Positions 52,477-64,000 of a stretch of 64,000 nucleotides of DNA are shown here, piece by piece. The notes beneath the pieces are model-generated. The model had not been told where the DNA came from and made no database searches. It saw nothing but the letters and a program-made list of their open reading frames with translations. This DNA is from Pachyseris speciosa (Eukaryota > Cnidaria > Anthozoa > Scleractinia > Pachyseridae): positions 222,001 to 286,000 of the forward strand of contig JAEMWC010000127.1 in the NCBI GenBank assembly GCA_016490735.1, in the 5' to 3' direction. A program made the translations under genes and the position numbers. Position 1 is the stretch's first letter. Each line of letters begins with the position of its first letter.

Positions 52477-55222
52477 GCAATTAAGGAGCTGTCACAAAGA
52501 GAGAATCTAGCAACCCCTGAAACCGCATTTATCAGCCACCTGACACCCACACAGCATGCAAAAGTTGTCAATCTAGTTGGAAGAAAATGTACAGTTGAGT
52601 GTTTACTTAATGACAATGAAGTTACTGCCTTATGGGACACTGGTGCCCAGGTCTCGATAATGACAAGAGGCATGCTAGAGGAAAAACTTCCAGGAACAGT
52701 AGTGAGAGATACCTTAGAGCTGATCAGTGTAGGAATTGACCTAACCGCGGCTAATGGAACCAAGATTCCCTTCATTGGATGGGCTGACGTGGGGGTGCGA
52801 CTTCCTTCATCCGCAGAGGAGGTGCGAGATGTGCATGTTCCATTTCTGATTACAGTTGATCAGCTCGGAATGCCAATATTGGGCTACAATGTCATTGAAG
52901 AATTAGTAAAGATGTCTACTCAAGAAGAGTCTACATCAGGATTCAACATTTTAAGTGCTTTCAAAGAAGGATTTGCAGATAGTGATGAGAGGCAGCTGGA
53001 AACGTTGATTAACTTGATTCAAGCGCCAAGTGATGATTACCTTTGTACTGTCCGAACATCAAAGAGAGACATTATCATCCCGAGGGGCCAAGTTGTTAAT
53101 GTGTCGTGCAGGGCAAATACTGGGCCTGTGTCAGCAACGATGCCAGTTCTGTTTGAGCCTGATGAAATGGCTCAGTGGCCAACTGGTCTCCAGATTTATG
53201 AAACGCTAAAGACTGTGAAGAAGGGATCTGCGTCACGAATTGATATTGGAGTCCATATTACAAGTCAACATGACATTGTGCTCCCCAACCGCACCCCACT
53301 GGGAAGATTGCAGTTAGTTAAGTCTGTCACGCCCATGGAAGTCCGATTAGCCAAAGAGAAGGGGCCCGAAACTCAGCGTAAAGACGACTCATGTACCCCT
53401 ACTGGAGTAGAAGATAAAGGACTTTGCAAGGAACCAGATAATACTGTGCCTGGTCTGACAACAAAACAAAGGTAGTACAACGGATGTTGAAAGAAGAAGC
53501 CGCCACATTCGCAACAAATGAAGATGATATAGGGTGCATGGAAGGTCTTCAGATGGATATTGAATTGTCAGACAGTACACCCGTTCAGCGGAATTACGTG
53601 TCAATCCCAAGGCCCTTTTATCAAGAAGTGAAGAGCTACATTGAAGACCTAATGAACAAACAGTTCATTATCAAATCACGATCATCTTATTCGTCACCGG
53701 TAGTATGTGTTAGGAAGGATGGCACACTTCGCCTGTGTGTGGACTATCGGGAATTAAATCGTCGTACTGTTCCTGACAGACACCCTATTCCAAGAGTACA
53801 AGAAACCCTGGATAGCGTAGGAGGTAATTCGTGGTTTAGCGTTTTAGATCAGGGGAAGGCTTACCATCAGGGCTTCATAGCACCAAAAAGTCGACCGTAC
53901 CCCGCGTTCATCACACCGTGGGGTTTATATGAATGGGTTCGCATACCTTTCGGATTGACAAACCCACCCGCAAATTTTCAAGGTACATGGAACATTGCCT
54001 TGCCGAATTGAGAGATGAAATAGCCATTCCCTATTTAGATGATGTCATCGTTTTTAGCCAGTCCTTCGAGGAAGATGTGGAACACTTGCGAAAAGTACTC
54101 AAGCGCCTCCGGCAGCAAGGTATCAAACTCAAGCCGTCAAAATGTAAACTGTTTCGCAGAGAAGTTTGTTTCCTGGGACGTATTGTTTCCAAAGATGGAT
54201 ACAGAGTGGACCCGAGCGGAATAACTGCTGTGACTATCCTTGCAGAAAAGAAGCCAAAAACTGTTGGGGAAGTGAGACAGTTAATTGGATTCCTGAGTTA
54301 CTATCGCCGTTATATTCCCAATTTTGCTTGTCTTGTCAAGCCTTTGTATGAACTGTTAAACAAGCCAAAATCTGCAAGTAAATCCAAGTATACTACGAGG
54401 AGGGCCCCCGACAAAAGGAATGGCCAGTTACCATCTGCAACACCAATTATATGGACAGAAAACCATCAACAGTCATTGAGAGAACTCATTGGATATCTGA
54501 CTAATCCACCGATTAGGGCCTATCCCGACTATGAAAAACCATTTACCGTTCACACGGATGCATGTAATGATGGCCTTGGTGCAGTCCTCTGTCAGCGACA
54601 GGATGGGAAAACCAGAGTCATCGCATATGCGTCCCGCACTCTGACACATGCAGAGAAGAACTATAACCTTCAAGCCGGAAAACTCGAATGCCTGGCCTTA
54701 AAATGGGCAGTGTCGGACTAATTTCGGGATTATCTATATTACGCACCCGAATTCACAGTGTATACAGATAACAATCCACTGACATATATACTGACTTCTG
54801 CGAAGCTAAATGCAACAAGCTTGCGCTGGGTTGGAGAACTAGCAGATTTTAGGTTTCAAGTGAAATATTGTCCAGGCATGTCTAATAGCGATGCTGACAC
54901 GCTGTCGCGATTGCCTCTGAACATTGAAGATTACATGGCCACGTGTAGTGAAAGAAGCAGTTTAGAGGTCGTACAAGCAATTATCTGTTCCGTGCAGTTT
55001 CAAAGTCAAGGTGACTTTCCGTGGCTAACGGCTTTAACTGGTTCGATTACAGCCCTAGATGACGACCACATTATTCCAGCAGACCGGCACATTGACCTCA
55101 AGCAAGCGCAAGAATTGGATCCAGTGATTAGCAGGGTTGTGCACTTCATGCAGGGAGGTACAGCGGCTACTGTTCGAGTGGAACAAACTGATCTTGGGAA
55201 GCGACAATGTATTGTATCGTAA
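52477..55222 (+). pseudogene. Gypsy pol: aspartic protease, RT, RNase H
   Basis: Protease ALWDTGAQVSIM near 52630. RT: SYSSPVVCVRKDGTLRLCVD (53690), [13 protein letters not shown] (53945), catalytic YLDD (54030). RNase [14 protein letters not shown] (54550) and a connection ending DADTLSRLP (54915). Pol is in the same frame as the MYND stretch but separated by TAA (52474-52476). Frameshifts at about 53470 and 53990 and a stop at 54719 inactivate it. Confidence 0.9.
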
Positions 55223-58200
55223 AACAAGTACCAACGAACAGGTTGTATTACCCCGAAAACTTCATAGGAATATTCTTAAAGAACTGCATGAGGACATGGG
55301 CCACTTTGGGTGCTGAAAGGGTGTTTGATTTGGCAAAAGCAAGGTTTTACTGGCCCCCACATGAAAAACGATATCACACACTTTGTTACCAAAGTATGTA
55401 GATGCATCAAACAATCAAAGTACAACTGTGAAGAAGTCGTGGATATGTCACCTTATATTACTTGCGATAAGGGAAATTAAGCCTAGGTTACTCGAGAGAA
55501 CGGCGTTTTAACCACGGGGTGCATATTTACGTATTTGCGTTTGAATGAATTATCCAGGCGTCGAGGTGGGAGATATCGTGGGAGTTTAAAAAAATGTGTT
55601 CCTTTTGAAAGCTGAACAGGTTTCTGTCTTGTCCGTATGGTCGGATAAATATCAGGCAAAAGGACAATTTCGCAAAAACAAAGCCAGCCAAACACTGCAG
55701 TATTTCGAGGAAATTAGCCCGATTTATACTGGAGACGGATCATCCGTCTAGTATAAATACGGGAGGGACTATGAGACGAACTATCGGTGTGTCGAGTGGC
55801 TTTGTCCCGTGTTTATACTGGACGAGCCCTCTTGAAGGATTTCGGAGAAAGCGCGACGAAAAGGTGCAGTTTTCGTGGATAGTTCGTCTTCAGCCCGCAT
55901 TTATACACAAAGACGGATCATCCGTCTTGACGAGTTATCCACGATGGTTCGTCTCACAAGACGGACTATCGCGATAGCTCGTGTGCATGGATGATCCGTC
56001 TGCTTGCCCGTATTATTATTGCCCGTATTAGACGGATTATCAGACGAGCTACCCTTCTATGCCCAAGTTCGTCCTAGACGGATGATCCGTCTCTAGTATA
56101 AATAGCGCCATTGTTACACAAAGCAGAACGAACGAACGCAACCGAAATTTGACATATGCAAATTACGCATTTTACTGCCGCTGTGAAACGCAACATTTGC
56201 CGTCGTTTTCTTAAATAACCATTGTTGCCATGCTTTTGGATATTAAAATAGACAAGTTTCATTCAAAACTTTCACTGAAAAAATGGCGCGTTCAGTTAAA
56301 ACGAAGAGTATTTCTCAAAGCAAACTTCTGTTTACATTGTGGCTAGACGCGGTGGCGCCACCTAAAAATAATTTAATTTTAGACTGCGTTGTTTTCGTTA
56401 GAATATTATTTCCAACACTGAAAATGGCTTCGCGAGTGCAGCTATATTGGTGTCAAAAGTTTCCGTCTTCAATTCCTGTGCACACACTTGGAAAATATCT
56501 TGGGTTGAACGGCTCATTTATTTTTTCCAAAGATCGTGAATTGGATGAACGTAGGAGAAGCTGCGCTTGTGACGGAATATTGATTATATTTCTTTCGCCG
56601 TTCGGCTGTTTGATCGGACGTTCTTTTTGCCGTTTTGGTTTATTCGTTCGATCCGAGCTGAAATAAAATTACTTTCCGTTCATCAGTTCGACTGTTGCTC
56701 CTTAGACATTACTTCGGAAAGCCGACAGAGGTGTTCCGGCAATACTTTGGAAAATCGATATCTGTTGGTATGCCGTTGACATATCGATTTGTTTACATCT
56801 GAGTGAGTGACAAATTTGCATAATCTGACCCCTCATAATAGTCGTTCCTACGCTTCGCGTATCCACGACTAAAAATCACCTGTGGTCAAGCGGCGAGAAC
56901 CACTTAACCCAATTGTCACGACAGCGCCTTTTCAAATGGTCTCACTGGATTTCCTCCATGTTGAAGCAAGCACAGGAGGCTATCAGTACATCTTAGTAGT
57001 GATTGATCACTTTACTCGGTATGCTTAAGCTTACGCAACCAAAGATAAGTCTGCAAAGACAGCAGCAGAGAGGGTATACAACGATTTCATCTTGCGTTTT
57101 GGAGTCCCTGAAACAATCCACCATGATCAAGGTGGTGAATTTGAGAGCAAACTGTTTTACAGTCTGGATAAACTTCTTTGAACTCGCCATTCAAGAACTA
57201 CCCCGTACCACTCCCAGGGGAATGGTCAGGTTGAACGCTTCAACAGGACATTACTTTCAATGCTCCGGACTCTGCCAGAAAAGCACAAGTCAAGGTGGCG
57301 TGATCACCTAAACAAAGTAGTACATGCATATAACTGCACGAAGAATGACTCGACAGGTTACGCCCCATTTTCCCTTCTATTTGGCAGACCTCCGCGTCTC
57401 CCTATTGATCTGATGTTTAACCTTAAACCACCCACTGGATTTAGTTCCTATCTAGAATATGTTAGGAAGTGGCGACATGCTATGTCAGAAGCCACCAGAA
57501 ACTGCCCAGCGGAATGCTCAGCGAGGAGCGAAACAATATGACAAGAAGGTGCGACACATCGTACTTATGCCTGGAGACAATGCTTGTTCGAAACCTGAGT
57601 GAGCGAGGCGGACCAGGAAAACTGAGTTCATACTGGGAAAACGAGGTACACGTAGTTGTGGAAAAGAAGGGCAATGGCATGCCAGTCTACGAGGTCCGAC
57701 CAGAATCGGGAACTAAGCAATCCAGAGTACTACACCGCAACTTACTGCTACCATGTACTTACTTACCTGTGGGCGAATCCCCCTACCAGTTTCTCAAACT
57801 TCCCGAAGTGGTCGTAGACAACGTAAGCGGATGCAGGTGCCAAAGAACAAGCAGTTTGCCCAAGACTCGTGCACGGCTAGCCAAGACGAAGACAACAGCA
57901 GTGAAGATATACCATCACTTGTACCAAGCCAACTGCAACCTTGTATCCAGACCGGTAAGAGTGAGCACTTTTCCGCAGAACTGTGGGTCAACCAAGACTC
58001 TTCAGTTATTGGCAACGACAATCACCATGTACAGGAGGATGTCTCCGAGCCACCTAATGATGATGCACCGACCGAGAGTGTCCATGCGACTTTTGAGACA
58101 GCCAATGAGTCAGAGCAATCCAGCATCCTGGAAACCAAAGACTCTGAGGAACGACGTCCACAAAGGCTTCGGAGAGCCCCTGTTCGTCTGACATACGATG

Positions 58201-58367
58201 TTCCAGGCCAGCCTGTGTACTACCCTGCCGTAACTACTAACATACATTCTGTTTCAGGGCCAACATACCCAGCTCCTGTATCCTTTGGGTCGACGCCTCC
58301 ATATCTACCGTCATGGGATTGGCCGCAGAATGGACTACCCATCCAACCCATGTATTTCTGTGCTTGA
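55223..58367 (+). pseudogene. Gypsy integrase and long C-terminal region, interrupted at 55.4-56.9 kb
   Basis: Zinc finger with HEDMGHFG near 55285 and VCRCIKQ near 55395. After the inserted element: FQMVSLDFLHVE (first Asp, 56935), VIDHFTR, HHDQGGEFES (second Asp, 57120), [11 protein letters not shown] (Glu, 57220). GPY/F-type tail, then an acidic, Ser/Pro-rich extension ([18 protein letters not shown]) ending PMYFCA at 58367. Stops at 57026 and several frameshifts are present. Confidence 0.88.
55434..56871. mobile_element. Palindrome-rich non-autonomous element inside Gypsy integrase
   Basis: Ends AGTCGTGGATA (55435) and TATCCACGACT (56860-56870) are inverted repeats. Between 55720 and 56100 it carries several copies of AGACGGATSATCCGTCT palindromes with TATAAATA boxes beside them. 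One frame of 127 codons (56283-56666) has no known motif. Exact ends are uncertain by a few bases. Confidence 0.6.
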
Positions 58368-58490
58368 ATACACCTTGAAGAGGTGCACACCATGAATACA
58401 AGGATATGGACAATATGTTTGTTTTAAATTAAAAAAAAAGGGAATTGACCAAGTGAACATGTTTTATATTAACAAACGAGCGCCAGGCTC

Positions 58491-59455
58491 TTAACTCGTT
58501 TCCCCCCGGCGATTTGGTCACCTTTTTTGCAATTTCTGAAGGGTAGGAGGACAAATCGACATAGCTACTCCATATAAGGGGTTACCACGGAGATTTCGCT
58601 GGTCCACAACACCGAAGGCTCTGTCTTTGATGTCACGCTCGTCACGCTAGCTGTCGTTTATTTCTAAGCGAACACTACAGCTACAATTCGTTGCGTATTT
58701 GGTTTATAAGTGTGTTTTTCGAGCCATTTTCCACTCCAGAAGCCCCCTGCCTGGCATCATAAAGCTGGGTTGATGGGTAGAGGCAATCCTTTGAAAGAAA
58801 ACAGAGGTGAGAAGCAATTTCACACGAATTGGGCCGCTCAACGTATTCAAGCGAGTGATAGAAATTCACGGAGTTTGTGAGTGGATTACGGGACCTGGCA
58901 TGGCAATTTTGGCTAGTTTGAACTTGTAAATAATGCAGTCGTTGCAATGTTTTGTCAGCAGGACCGGGTGGCTCGACACGTAAAAAATATCTGAAATGGA
59001 AATTGGCGGGCTGTCATGCGCCCGTTATCCAAGAAAATCCCAGAATTCCTTTGGGTCACAAATGCGAACATGGCAGACCAGTGAGAGCAAGTGAAATCAA
59101 ATAGCGTTATCGGGGTAGCGCTAAAAGAGTGAGCAAGAACTGGAGTCGAAGTTTGCCGCCATTGTAAACTTTTAACATCAATAGGAAATTTTGTTTTCTA
59201 AATTTCATGACAAAGTTGCGTGAATTTTGCAGTTGTCCGAGGGCGATTTTGGTTTTGCAAGAGAATAAACAGTCATATTAAATGAAAATTGGGAGTTTAG
59301 GTCAGTTTCCAGGGTGATGAAGTCTACAAAAATGACCTTTTGGCAACGACAGTAGTTCATTTCAACCACAGTTCGGGATTTGGGAAAGTTGCAGGTTTTC
59401 AAAGCCATCGTTCCCACAGGAACGATATTTGGTAAGCCGGAGGGGAAAGAGTTAA
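58491..59455 (-). mobile_element. TTAA-flanked MITE, copy B
   Basis: TTAACTCGTTTCCCCCC at the left mirrors GGAGGGGAAAGAGTTAA at the right; TTAA is present at both ends. 965 bp, inverted relative to 24092-25036. It is inserted between the Gypsy coding end and the 3' LTR. Confidence 0.8.
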
Positions 59456-59653
59456 GGATCTATTCCTTCAAAACCAAGAGGCATTAGCCGTTGCCGAGGA
59501 GAACAGAACATTGAAACTAGTCGCATAAAGGACACTGTGGACCTGCGCAACCCACAGATGTAGACCTACGTATGGCAGTCAAGTGTAAAAATCAGTATGT
59601 TGTAAACAGAGGTTCAAGTTTCGACGAAGACAGTTTTTTTTAGGGGGAGAGAG

Positions 59654-59822
59654 TGTGATAGTTCCCAGGCCCCAAACAGGTGTAATTCCCCCATAGGCCC
59701 TTGTGGTCGGAGAATAAACGAGAACGCACATGGTCAAAATATGTTTTGGTTTTGCTGTATAGTTCGCCGTGTTGCGAAGGTAAAACCGGCTCCCCTAAGA
59801 TTTATCGAGGTTGAGAGTTACA
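59654..59822 (+). repeat. 3' LTR of the second Gypsy element
   Basis: TGTGATAGTTCCC to GAGAGTTACA, preceded by a poly-purine tract (AGGGGGAGAGAG). No clear target duplication with the 5' side. Confidence 0.87.
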
Positions 59823-59823
59823 A

Positions 59824-61404
59824 AATTGCCCTATTTCCGGAGACTTTTTGCAAAACTTCAATATCTTATCTCAAAACAGCACTAATGAGCTAAAATTTTG
59901 CCACAGTGTAGCTTCTACTGCTGGTAATTAGTGCGTGACGTTTCATCGCTTGAAGCTCTTTGGTTTCTTTGTAATTGCGGAAAGACTACGTCAAATTCAG
60001 TGCCTTAATTTCGGACAGGTTGCCCTATTTCCAGACGATCGGTTCCGAGATAAATGCTCATCTTTTCTCTGAAATATTCTTCTCGATTATGGCAAAATAA
60101 ATATAAACATTCCTTCAGAATTTCCTTTCAAAAGTCTTTTCTTTCATTTTAGCGAAGAGGTCATCAGACCGTAAATGCCGGAGTTCGCAAGATTCTCATG
60201 GGTGAATATAATATTGATAAGCTCGCGCAGTGCTGGAGTCAAACAAGTCGTTATTCAGCATTTTAACCACCGATTTTACTTTTACGCTTACAAAAACACT
60301 TGCTTTTCAACAACTGTTCCATGAATTTTTAATTTTGAAAATACCTGTAGTTTGGCGGCTATCGTTAGGTGCCCGAATTAGGCACACCTCAGCAAAAATA
60401 CAATTAAACTCATTAGTATGATTTGGTAAGCTGAAGCCACTCTAAAGGCACTAAGGCCACATGGTAGCGGGCATTACCCCTTAAATCTACCAAAGCAAAG
60501 ATTGAGCCCAAGCATTAGCAGCCATGGACAGCTGTTTCGACCTTGTTAGGCCTTATCAGCATGGCATAGCTAATGCTCAGGCTCAAGTACCCACATATCC
60601 ATAAAACTAGCAGGTAGATTTGGTAGATTTAAGGGGTAATGCCCGCTACCATGTGGCCTTAGTGCCTTTAGAGTGGCTTCAGCTTACCAAATCACATTAA
60701 TTTGTGAGGTATATCCTTGCCACTCCAGCCACATCCAACAAGCCTTACGTTTTCACTGCTTGTTTTATGGATATGTGGGTACTTGAGCCTGAGCATTAGC
60801 TATGCCATGCTGATGAGGCCTAACAAGGCCGAAACAGCTGTCCATGGCTGCTAATGCTTGGGCTCAATCTTTGCTTTGGTAAATTTAAGGGGTAATGCCC
60901 GCTACCATGTGGCCTTAGTGCCTTTAGAGTGGCTTCAGCTTACCAAATCACATTAATTTGTGAGGTATATCCTTATCACTCCAGCCACATCCCGCAAGCT
61001 TTACGTTTAAACTCATTAGTAGTCTCACTCGGAGATACGAAACTGCAAACGGAAAATTTTTATATGCTGAAAAACCTAGTCCTTTTAGCTTCACTTATGT
61101 CGAAAAAAGATACAATCTAGCGCGCATTTGCAAGAACAGACCGCTTAATTGAAAAGATATAATTCGATGCGCGATAAAAATCACATTCAATAAGAAACAA
61201 ATTTTACTTACCTCGACGATAACTTCAATCTTCTCACCTCTCACCTAAGCGGAGAGAAGCTCGGCCACGAAAGGAACAAACGAAAGCAGACTAGTCGATA
61301 AGTCTTCGAAACGTATCGTTCGGATTTGTTTCGTTTTTACAACGAAATACGGAATCGTCAAGTCAAAGTGTCCGGAAATAGGGATGCCCGGGAAATAGGG
61401 CAAC
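59824..61404. mobile_element. Non-autonomous element with TTGCCCTATTTCC termini
   Basis: The left TTGCCCTATTTCCGG is mirrored by GGAAATAGGGCAA at the right end, with a second CCGGAAATAGGG just inside. It abuts the Gypsy LTR. It contains the nested repeats at 60.4-61.0 kb; no transposase seen. Confidence 0.55.
60427..61010. repeat. Nested inverted and direct repeats
   Basis: 60427-60607 is the inverse of 60769-60955 (GGCCACATGGTAGCGGGCAT against ATGCCCGCTACCATGTGGCC). In addition 60618-60748 and 60880-61010 are direct repeats (GGTAGATTTAAGG..., ATTAATTTGTGAGGTATATC). Confidence 0.85.
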
Positions 61405-61599
61405 ATACTGTAACTGGATGATGTTTTGCCTCTGAGAATCGTTAATTGAAGAACTTTCCTCGGAAGGCAAGGGAAATAACAGTAAATCTGTCAAGGCACT
61501 AAATAGCTAGCTTTTGTGTGAAATGGCGCTATAATACAGATCTATGCTCCTAGTCAGCTGCCGAGTGATTGCTGACTGCTGACTGACTAATCTACTCCT

Positions 61600-62060
61600 T
61601 TTGTCGTTTCTTCGGACATTTATGCCCAAATTAATTAATAATTTTTCTAGTTTGTACGAGATATGTTTGTTACTTGTCTAATTTCTCGAATCTTCGAAGA
61701 AACACGCGTCGTATTTTGTTTTCTTGCATTGTTTTGTTGCTTTTGACCCGCGGTCAACTGCTGTTCGGTGGATTGCTCTAAACTATCGGGATAGCAGTAC
61801 GGTTTTGCCTTTTCTACGGACATTTATGTCAAGATTCTAGCTTATTAAAATATATGTTTGCACTTGCCTGATTTCTCCACCTTCTCCAAGACTCTTCGAA
61901 GAAACATACGTATCGTACTTTGTTTTCTTGCACTGAAATGTTTTGCTGTTTTGTGGTTTGTGAACTGCGGTCAATTCCTGTTGGCTGCTCTAACTCAGGT
62001 TGGTACTCCTTTTTTTATATTTTCTATGGAAATTTGTGTCAAGATTGTTTAACAATAGAC
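61600..62060. repeat. Tandem repeats of about 200 bp, third unit split by the 62.06-kb element
   Basis: CTTCGAAGAAACAYRCGT and TTTGTTTTCTTGCA blocks occur near 61690, 61895 and again at 63890 beyond the inserted element; CAAGATT(C/G)T blocks mark the unit starts. Confidence 0.75.
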
Positions 62061-63834
62061 CTTTCCACGGTTTCTAACGCCATATTGGTTGGTGGACAAA
62101 TACGGCTAAAATTACAGTGAATATATGGGATTTTAGCTGAGTTTGAACTGCTATAACTCCGCCACAAAAAAGGTGGATTTTCACCATTTTACACTATTTT
62201 TAGTAGTTTTATTGATATCATTCATCCAACAGAAAATTAGGCCATTAAAAATAGTACGACACCCTTAAATTGGAATTATGTATTTTCTAACGTGGCTTCT
62301 AATTTCGTAGTCTCCCTCGCAGCCGTTTTTAGTATCGTCACGCAACGCTCCTCCCACAAACGGCTGCTCACATTCAAACAACATTCCTTTCCACCACTTT
62401 AACCAATCACCATGTGGTTTACATATTTCGGGAACTGGGCGCGCCAACGTAATCTAACCAATCATATTGTATCTTTTATCTTTTATTATAAACATGTTCG
62501 TTCCTAGCAAACCCTTGATTGTAGCATAAATTAAACCACATTGCCTTATAGTCTGGCAGTAAATGATTGCTCTGTCTGTTTTCTCCTGACTCTGTTTCAG
62601 TTCATCAGTAAGCCAGCTGAAATAAAATTCAAGTTACGTGTCTTTATCTGTTATTTCCACTACATTTTCCATGTTCAGAAAACTTAAAATTGTGTCTCTA
62701 GTCAGTTTGGTTGCAGTTGCAATCAAGGCTTCCATAGGCACATTAGGTGCGAGAGACCTTAGTTCGTATAGCTTTGAGTACACTCGCGGAATGCCGCCAT
62801 TTTATTATCTTGAGATGTTCCCTACACATTAAAAAGAAAATACACGGCATAAATCTATTGCACAGGATAACTTGTTGCATTGATATAGACGCTTATTTAT
62901 ATGAAGACTTACCACTGCCTTACAACATTGCTTCATCGACTGCTATCGCACATAGTTTTTTGCAATAAACAGAGTTCGTCAGCATTAATCTCCAGTGTTC
63001 GTTTTTCAGCCATGCTTCGGGTGATCCGTAAACTAAGGAATATTCACCATTTACAACACGAGTGCGTTCACCGTCCTCAAGTGAAGTTATGTTGCATGCT
63101 TTAAGCCCTAGTTCCCTCAAATAAGACACTTGGTCGTCCATGAGGCTTATTAATGGTGAAACAACTACCACAATATGACCAGGCTGTTTTGAAGTGAGAT
63201 CAAACACGAGTGGTAATGCTTGATAGAGAAAAGATTTCCCAAAACCAGTAGGAAGATTAATAAGGTAATCCCTTCTTTCTTTCACTATTTTCGTAATTCC
63301 GTTTTTTTGCGGCGCATTTAAGGCAGAAATTCGAAATGTCTTGCTAACAATGTCAAAAGCTTCTTCAATGGTCGCCATTTTGGAAGCAGTGGACTCCAAG
63401 ATAAAAGAAACAATAAGATTGGTTAGATTGCGTTGGCGCGCCCAGTTCCCGAAATATGTAAACCACATGGTGATTGGTTAAAGTGATGGAAAGGAATGTT
63501 GTTTGAATGTGAGCAGCCGTTTGTGGGAGGAGCGTTGCGTGACGATACTAAAAACGGCTGCGAGGGAGACTACTAATTTCGCGGTAATTTGCATAATTTT
63601 GATAAGAAGCTTAAAAATTCGTTTACGGGCGTTGTAGCCTGAAACTGTTCTTTATACTTCGTGAAAATAATCTCAGTTGAAACGTCTTTCAAAAGCAATT
63701 TTCGCTATCAAAATCGTGTATCCGTGGCGGAGTTACAGCCATTCCAAGTCGGCCAAAATTCCATACATTCACTGTAATTTTAGCCGCGTTTGCCCCCCAG
63801 TCAAAATGGCGTCAGAAACCTTGGAAAGGTCTAT
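62061..63834. mobile_element. Long-TIR element carrying a RecQ-like gene fragment
   Basis: AATAGACCTTTCCACGGTTT at the left mirrors the right end (AAACCTTGGAAAGGTCTATT). The inverted similarity covers roughly 400 bp per side, with a diverged middle and a nearly identical inner part (CTCCCTCGCAGCCGTTTTTA, CATGTGGTTTACATATTTCG). Confidence 0.82.
62920..63378 (-). pseudogene. Truncated RecQ-like helicase
   Basis: Starts MATIEEAFDIVSKTF, just inside the right TIR. Walker A LINLPTGFGKSFLYQ, motif Ia VVVVSPLISLMDDQV and motif II AVDEA are present, but the frame ends one codon or two after DEA, before the rest of the helicase core. About 150 of the usual 400 or more residues remain. The DEAH His is not preserved in frame. 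It is probably the deleted descendant of a larger transposon gene. Confidence 0.85.
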
Positions 63835-64000
63835 TTTTCATTACTACGAGATGTGTTTGTTACTTGTCTAATTTCTTCGAATCTAATCTTCGAAGAAACA
63901 CATGCATTGTACTTTGTTTTCTTGCAATGTTTTGCTTCTTGCTGTTCATTTCTTGGATACAAAATTGGCCCAAGTAAAGCCATGCATAGTTGCTTGCTGC

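Noticed and set aside
56283..56666. 127-codon frame inside the palindrome-rich element
   Set aside because: No motif or similarity recognised; kept only as a note under the element.
59823..59830. Target duplication of the second Gypsy element
   Set aside because: Bases flanking the two LTRs (GCAGT and AAATT) do not match; the right flank is the end of another element.

Overview
The window is animal nuclear DNA from a repeat-rich, gene-poor locus. An anthozoan cnidarian, most likely a coral or sea anemone, fits best. The reasons are the mix of Gypsy, Penelope-like, LINE, tRNA-derived SINE and MITE copies, a two-exon cysteine-rich secreted peptide gene, and a Polinton of a kind I associate with cnidarian genomes. 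The species cannot be named from the sequence alone.

The main content is one end-to-end Polinton/Maverick (virus-like DNA transposon) at 1598-21200. It has 315-bp terminal inverted repeats and a perfect 6-bp target duplication (GACGTC, 1592-1597 and 21201-21206). It sits inside the integrase zinc-finger region of an older Gypsy retrotransposon (pol 1-1597 and 21207-22293, 3' LTR 22336-22581). Skipping the Polinton and one GACGTC brings the Gypsy reading frame back into register across the junction. Polinton gene order: VLTF3-like transcription factor (+); two-TM membrane protein, HD-motif protein and two collagen-stalk fibre genes (-); packaging ATPase (-); coiled-coil protein, penton-like minor capsid, small basic protein, double-jelly-roll major capsid (+); an AT-rich tandem repeat; pVI-like protein, adenovirus-type protease, zinc ribbon, parvovirus-type phospholipase A2, rve integrase with chromodomain (+); BRO-N protein, PD-(D/E)xK-like nuclease, AT-hook/zinc-finger protein, a 204-aa protein, and a PolB-SF1 helicase-GIY-YIG fusion (+).

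Two expression features of this Polinton appear new. First, six morphogenesis genes on both strands carry TCTAA exactly 11 nt before the start ATG, and a seventh has it at 12 nt. Replication and regulatory genes lack it. Second, the three genes without any promoter motif (protease, phospholipase, integrase) each lie in the -1 frame of the gene before them, and each junction has a slippery heptamer in the right register: A12 containing A_AAA_AAG, G_GGA_AAC followed 6 nt later by a GC-rich hairpin, and A_AAA_AAC. Protease and integrase have no usable ATG. This suggests a retrovirus-like Gag-Pol strategy in which enzymes are made as low-level frameshift extensions of virion proteins. The long fibre gene is broken by one stop and two frameshifts, so this copy is probably decaying or carries sequence errors.

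The rest (22.6-64 kb) is mostly layered transposons: TTAA-flanked MITE pair (24092-25036, 58491-59455), LINE fragments (25.8-26.8, 44.1-44.8, 47.9-48.8 kb), several TIR MITEs, a Penelope-like fragment split by a 2.3-kb element with 7-bp duplications (32.4-35.3 kb), tRNA-Thr-like SINEs (37.5 and 45.3-45.7 kb), and a second, degenerate Gypsy (50.1-59.8 kb) with CCHC and MYND zinc fingers that is itself interrupted by a SINE, a palindrome-rich element and a MITE. At the right end an element with about 400-bp inverted repeats carries a truncated RecQ-like helicase (62.06-63.83 kb). The only host-like gene seen is the secreted cysteine-rich peptide gene at 41001-41635, with a possible second signal-peptide exon at 46848.
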